Positions 6,444-9,136 of a stretch of DNA of 9,136 nt are shown here, piece after piece (position 1 is the first letter of the stretch; every line of letters begins with the position of its first letter). The notes under the pieces are model-generated. The model was given only the letters and a program-made list of their open reading frames with translations, was not told the DNA's origin and did not search any database. This DNA comes from BJ22 sp031405895. Lineage in GTDB: Bacteria > Planctomycetota > Planctomycetia > Pirellulales > Pirellulaceae. The stretch lies in contig JANOFL010000283.1 in the NCBI GenBank assembly GCA_031405895.1, forward strand, positions 1-9,136, given 5' to 3'. The position numbers were made by a program, and so were the translations under genes.

Positions 6444-9136
6444 CTAAACCCGTTCGACATATCCTGCCGCGAGATACTTCAGCATCATTTCGTTTTCATA
6501 GGTCGGCCGCAGTCCCTGGGCCGCGGGCAGCCAGAGGCCCCGGCCTCCGATCCCGCCGGCTTCGGCACGCGTGATCCGGACCATCGATTCCCGTGGCGCT
6601 CCAGTCGGGCAGTGCACGTCGGGAATGAAGCCCTGGCCCATTTCCTGCGTAAACTGTTCCTTCGCGAAGAGCGTGTCCGTCATGTGCGTCGGCTTGATAA
6701 AGCCGCGGGTACAGCTCTGGTGGCTGCCATGGCGGAACATGGCCCGGTATTTCGAAAGCGGCGACTCGGCCATCCCGGTGGGGTGCTGTTTGGCTCCCTG
6801 CACAGTGCCGAAGGTGGCGCCATGGGCGTTGTGCCACATCCGCGTCACGCCCCGCGGCGTGCCCGGGTAGTAACGGGCCCGCGCCATCAGCCGCGCGACT
6901 TCATACCACTCGGGATTGTGCTCCCAGCCATGAAACGGGCGGTCCTTCGGGTCGGCGTCGATCCAGACGTAATCGCCCTCTTCGATGCCGAGCGCCTTCG
7001 CGTCCAGCGGATGCATGTCCACATACATGTCCGTGACGTAGGGCATCCGGCGGTCTTCGCGGTTCATGTCGCCGAAGGGCCCGAACCAGACAGCAATGAT
7101 GTCGAGATCGGTTGGCGTTGTATGCGCGCCGTGCCGGTACTTGGGGGTATGGAAGATCAGGTTGTAGCCGTACTTTGCCAGCGGGTGCTGGGTCTGCAAA
7201 AGTTCTTCCACCGTCAGAATCACGTTCCGCGCCTGCCGCGCGTCGCCCGACAGGTCGGCGCGGCTGGCACCGTAGTCCTCGGGGCTTTTTGGCCGCAGCA
7301 ACGGATGCGGGCGGGAGACAATCACATTTGGTTCGTAGAACGTCGAGTCGATCGGCTCGCGGTGGACGACGAGGTTTTCGCCGGCATCCATGAACTCCGG
7401 TTCGTCGCGATAAAACTCAAGGCGGCCGGTGCGGGTGTACCACGGCCGGTCTTCGCTCGACTGCTCGAACCCGACGTACTTGGGGTAAGTCCGCGTCTGG
7501 AGAATCGCGGGGATCCCGAGGGCCGCCTTCGCCTCAAGCTCTTCGATCCGGTAGCCGCGGAGGTTGTTGGAGTAGTCGAGGATCCGCTGCAGGTAGGGCC
7601 GCACGTTGCCCTGGTGCACGAACTGCCAGTAGTCGACGAAACGCTGGTCGCCGGTCAGGTTCGCCATCGCCTGGCAGAGTCCGGCCGCGACGTCGATGTC
7701 GCCGCGGGTGTCGTGGATCCGCGGTAGCGGTGTGGCGGGGAAAATGTAGAGGAAGGGATTGGTAACGCTGATCGTCATGTCGGGGTGCTTGAACTCGGCC
7801 CAGCTGTCGACCGGGAAGACCACGTCGGCGTATTCGCAACTGGAAGTCCACCACCACTCGTTGACCGCGACCAGTTCGACCCTGCGCAGCGTGTTGACCA
7901 CCGTTTCGTAGTGACCCTTGGCGTTGCCGATCAGGGAGTTGGAATTGGAGACATGGATCGACTTGGTCGGCGTCGGGATGTGGGTCTTGCCCGTAAGGAC
8001 AGCATCGCCGTAGCGGAGAATCGCGTCGCCGTGGTTGAAGTAGTGGACCGATTCAGCGCGAAAGTACCGCTTCACCCTCGCCGGTTTGGCCGGGTCGAGT
8101 TCGATCTGGAACGGGTCCTCCGTGTTGTACTGGACCGCGCCGCTGAAAAACGCGACCCGGTAGTTGCCGGCGTAGGACCCGACATTCCCGCCGAGGAATC
8201 CGACATTGCGGGTCAGGGCCGCGATCAGGAAGACCGTCCGGTCCTTCAGGTCGTTGTTGAAAAACTGGTTCGGGCCCATCCCCAGCACGAAGGACGTCTT
8301 CTCCGGGCTGGCCGCGATCTGCCGGGCCAGCTTGCGGATCGCATCGGCGGGAGCCCAGGTCAGCTGTTCGGCCTGTTCCGGCGTATAGGAGCCGTCGAGC
8401 ATTTCGCGCGTTGCGTCGAAGACCGTCCGGCAGGCGATTTTCTGGCCGTCGACCAGGGTCACCTCGAAGGTCCCTTCGAGGGCCGGCTGCAGTCCCGTTC
8501 CGTCGAAGTGCCGGCCGACCTGGTCGCGGGTCAACAGGGCTGGCTGCCCCCGTTGCTCGTCCCAGCAAACGTAGTCGCCCCAGATTTCGCGCCGCTCTTC
8601 GGTCACGATTGCCGATGGCTGCAGGTGCGGCGGGGGAGCCTTTTCGCCAGGCGCGAGCACGGTCAGCCCGTTTTCCAGCTTCGCCGTCTGATGGTCCGGA
8701 AACACGTCCCGCGCCTGAAGCATCTTGCCCGTGTCCAACCGGATGAGCAGCGGCAAGTCGGTATGGGCCAGCACAAACTGGCGGTCATACAGCCCTTCCG
8801 CGATCACGACCTGGGCCAGCCCGAGTGCGAGGGCCGGCGTCGTGCCGGGCCGGACGATAAACGCCTGGTCCGCCTTGCTCGTCGTCGCCGAATACTCACA
8901 GGCGATCACCACGACGCGCGAGCCCTTCATGCGGGCCTCGGTCAGCCAGTGCGAGTCCGGCATCTTGGTGCAGATCCAGTTCATCCCCCAGACGAGGATC
9001 AGGTCCGAGTGCTCGACGTTGCAGAGATCGAAGTCCACTGTCTGCTGGCCGGTGACCATCGGATGACCCGGCGGCAGGTCGGTGTGCCAGGTGTAATTGT
9101 CCCAGCCGCGGGCACCCAGCGCCTGGTCCGGCCCCA
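6444..9136 (-). CDS. nxrA: Molybdopterin catalytic alpha subunit, NxrA/NarG-like (type II DMSO reductase family), N-terminus outside window
   Basis: The window holds 896 C-terminal residues; the frame stays open to the right edge, and NXR/NAR alphas are about 1,100-1,250 residues. It binds the bis-MGD molybdenum cofactor and, in its closest relatives, interconverts nitrite and nitrate. Near the edge is GWDNYTWHTDLPPGHPMVTG (about 9104-9048), then VWGMNWICTKMPDSHW (about 8990). GGNVGSYAGNYR (about 8190-8155) and NEWWWTSSCEYADVVFP (about 7865-7815) follow. The C-terminal molybdopterin-binding domain has FHTPKYRHGAHTTP (about 7160), YYPGTPRGVTRMWHN, GSHQS (about 6723) and HCPTGAPRES (about 6620). 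These segments match my memory of the Nitrospira and anammox NxrA group better than cytoplasmic NarG. The Tat signal, FS0 cluster ligands and Mo-ligating Asp should lie beyond 9136, so export and substrate remain unproved. It heads the visible operon. Confidence 0.9.
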   Translation of the reverse strand, partial: GPDQALGARGWDNYTWHTDLPPGHPMVTGQQTVDFDLCNVEHSDLILVWGMNWICTKMPDSHWLTEARMKGSRVVVIACEYSATTSKADQAFIVRPGTTPALALGLAQVVIAEGLYDRQFVLAHTDLPLLIRLDTGKMLQARDVFPDHQTAKLENGLTVLAPGEKAPPPHLQPSAIVTEERREIWGDYVCWDEQRGQPALLTRDQVGRHFDGTGLQPALEGTFEVTLVDGQKIACRTVFDATREMLDGSYTPEQAEQLTWAPADAIRKLARQIAASPEKTSFVLGMGPNQFFNNDLKDRTVFLIAALTRNVGFLGGNVGSYAGNYRVAFFSGAVQYNTEDPFQIELDPAKPARVKRYFRAESVHYFNHGDAILRYGDAVLTGKTHIPTPTKSIHVSNSNSLIGNAKGHYETVVNTLRRVELVAVNEWWWTSSCEYADVVFPVDSWAEFKHPDMTISVTNPFLYIFPATPLPRIHDTRGDIDVAAGLCQAMANLTGDQRFVDYWQFVHQGNVRPYLQRILDYSNNLRGYRIEELEAKAALGIPAILQTRTYPKYVGFEQSSEDRPWYTRTGRLEFYRDEPEFMDAGENLVVHREPIDSTFYEPNVIVSRPHPLLRPKSPEDYGASRADLSGDARQARNVILTVEELLQTQHPLAKYGYNLIFHTPKYRHGAHTTPTDLDIIAVWFGPFGDMNREDRRMPYVTDMYVDMHPLDAKALGIEEGDYVWIDADPKDRPFHGWEHNPEWYEVARLMARARYYPGTPRGVTRMWHNAHGATFGTVQGAKQHPTGMAESPLSKYRAMFRHGSHQSCTRGFIKPTHMTDTLFAKEQFTQEMGQGFIPDVHCPTGAPRESMVRITRAEAGGIGGRGLWLPAAQGLRPTYENEMMLKYLAAGYVERV

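Noticed and set aside
6303..7727. Plus-strand open frame (474 codons) opposite nxrA and the nxrA-nxrB gap
   Set aside because: Its composition is that of an antisense shadow in high-GC DNA, and it crosses unrelated regions of two genes. The minus strand carries unmistakable NxrA/NarG motifs.

Overview
The window is about 9.1 kb of high-GC bacterial DNA, gene-dense, with two converging transcription units. The organism looks planctomycete-like. This rests on GC content, the style of the ispG C-terminus, and an NXR/pNAR-type molybdoenzyme operon. It is an inference from remembered protein patterns, not a search, and I hold it with moderate confidence only.

Left, plus strand (1-1582): the 3' end of ispG (isoprenoid MEP pathway), then after 16 bases a complete mgtE magnesium channel gene. 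Both are probably on one transcript.

Centre (1583-2367): a gene-poor, partly decayed stretch. It holds a possible 33-residue single-helix membrane protein (minus strand, 1656-1757), preceded by a good sigma-54 -24/-12 match (1822-1836). Next to it lies the C-terminal remnant of a thiamine-diphosphate-dependent 2-keto acid decarboxylase (1975-2367). The remnant begins exactly where the neighbouring gene ends, so it appears to be a truncation scar.

Right, minus strand (2366-9136, running off the right edge): a respiratory operon of the type II DMSO-reductase family. In transcription order it encodes the molybdopterin catalytic subunit (nxrA/narG-like, N-terminus outside the window), the four-cluster iron-sulfur subunit (nxrB/narH-like), and a membrane-anchored haem b gamma subunit (nxrC/EBDH-gamma-like). 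A TorD-family assembly chaperone and a RIC/ScdA-type di-iron repair protein follow. The last of these is unusual in carrying an N-terminal transmembrane segment.

The operon reads as a self-contained module: the three subunits form an exported NXR- or periplasmic-NAR-type complex, the chaperone matures the Mo subunit, and RIC repairs iron centres damaged by nitric oxide or oxidants. No NarI-type membrane quinol subunit is seen here. Whether the enzyme reduces nitrate, oxidises nitrite or acts on another oxyanion cannot be settled from this window.
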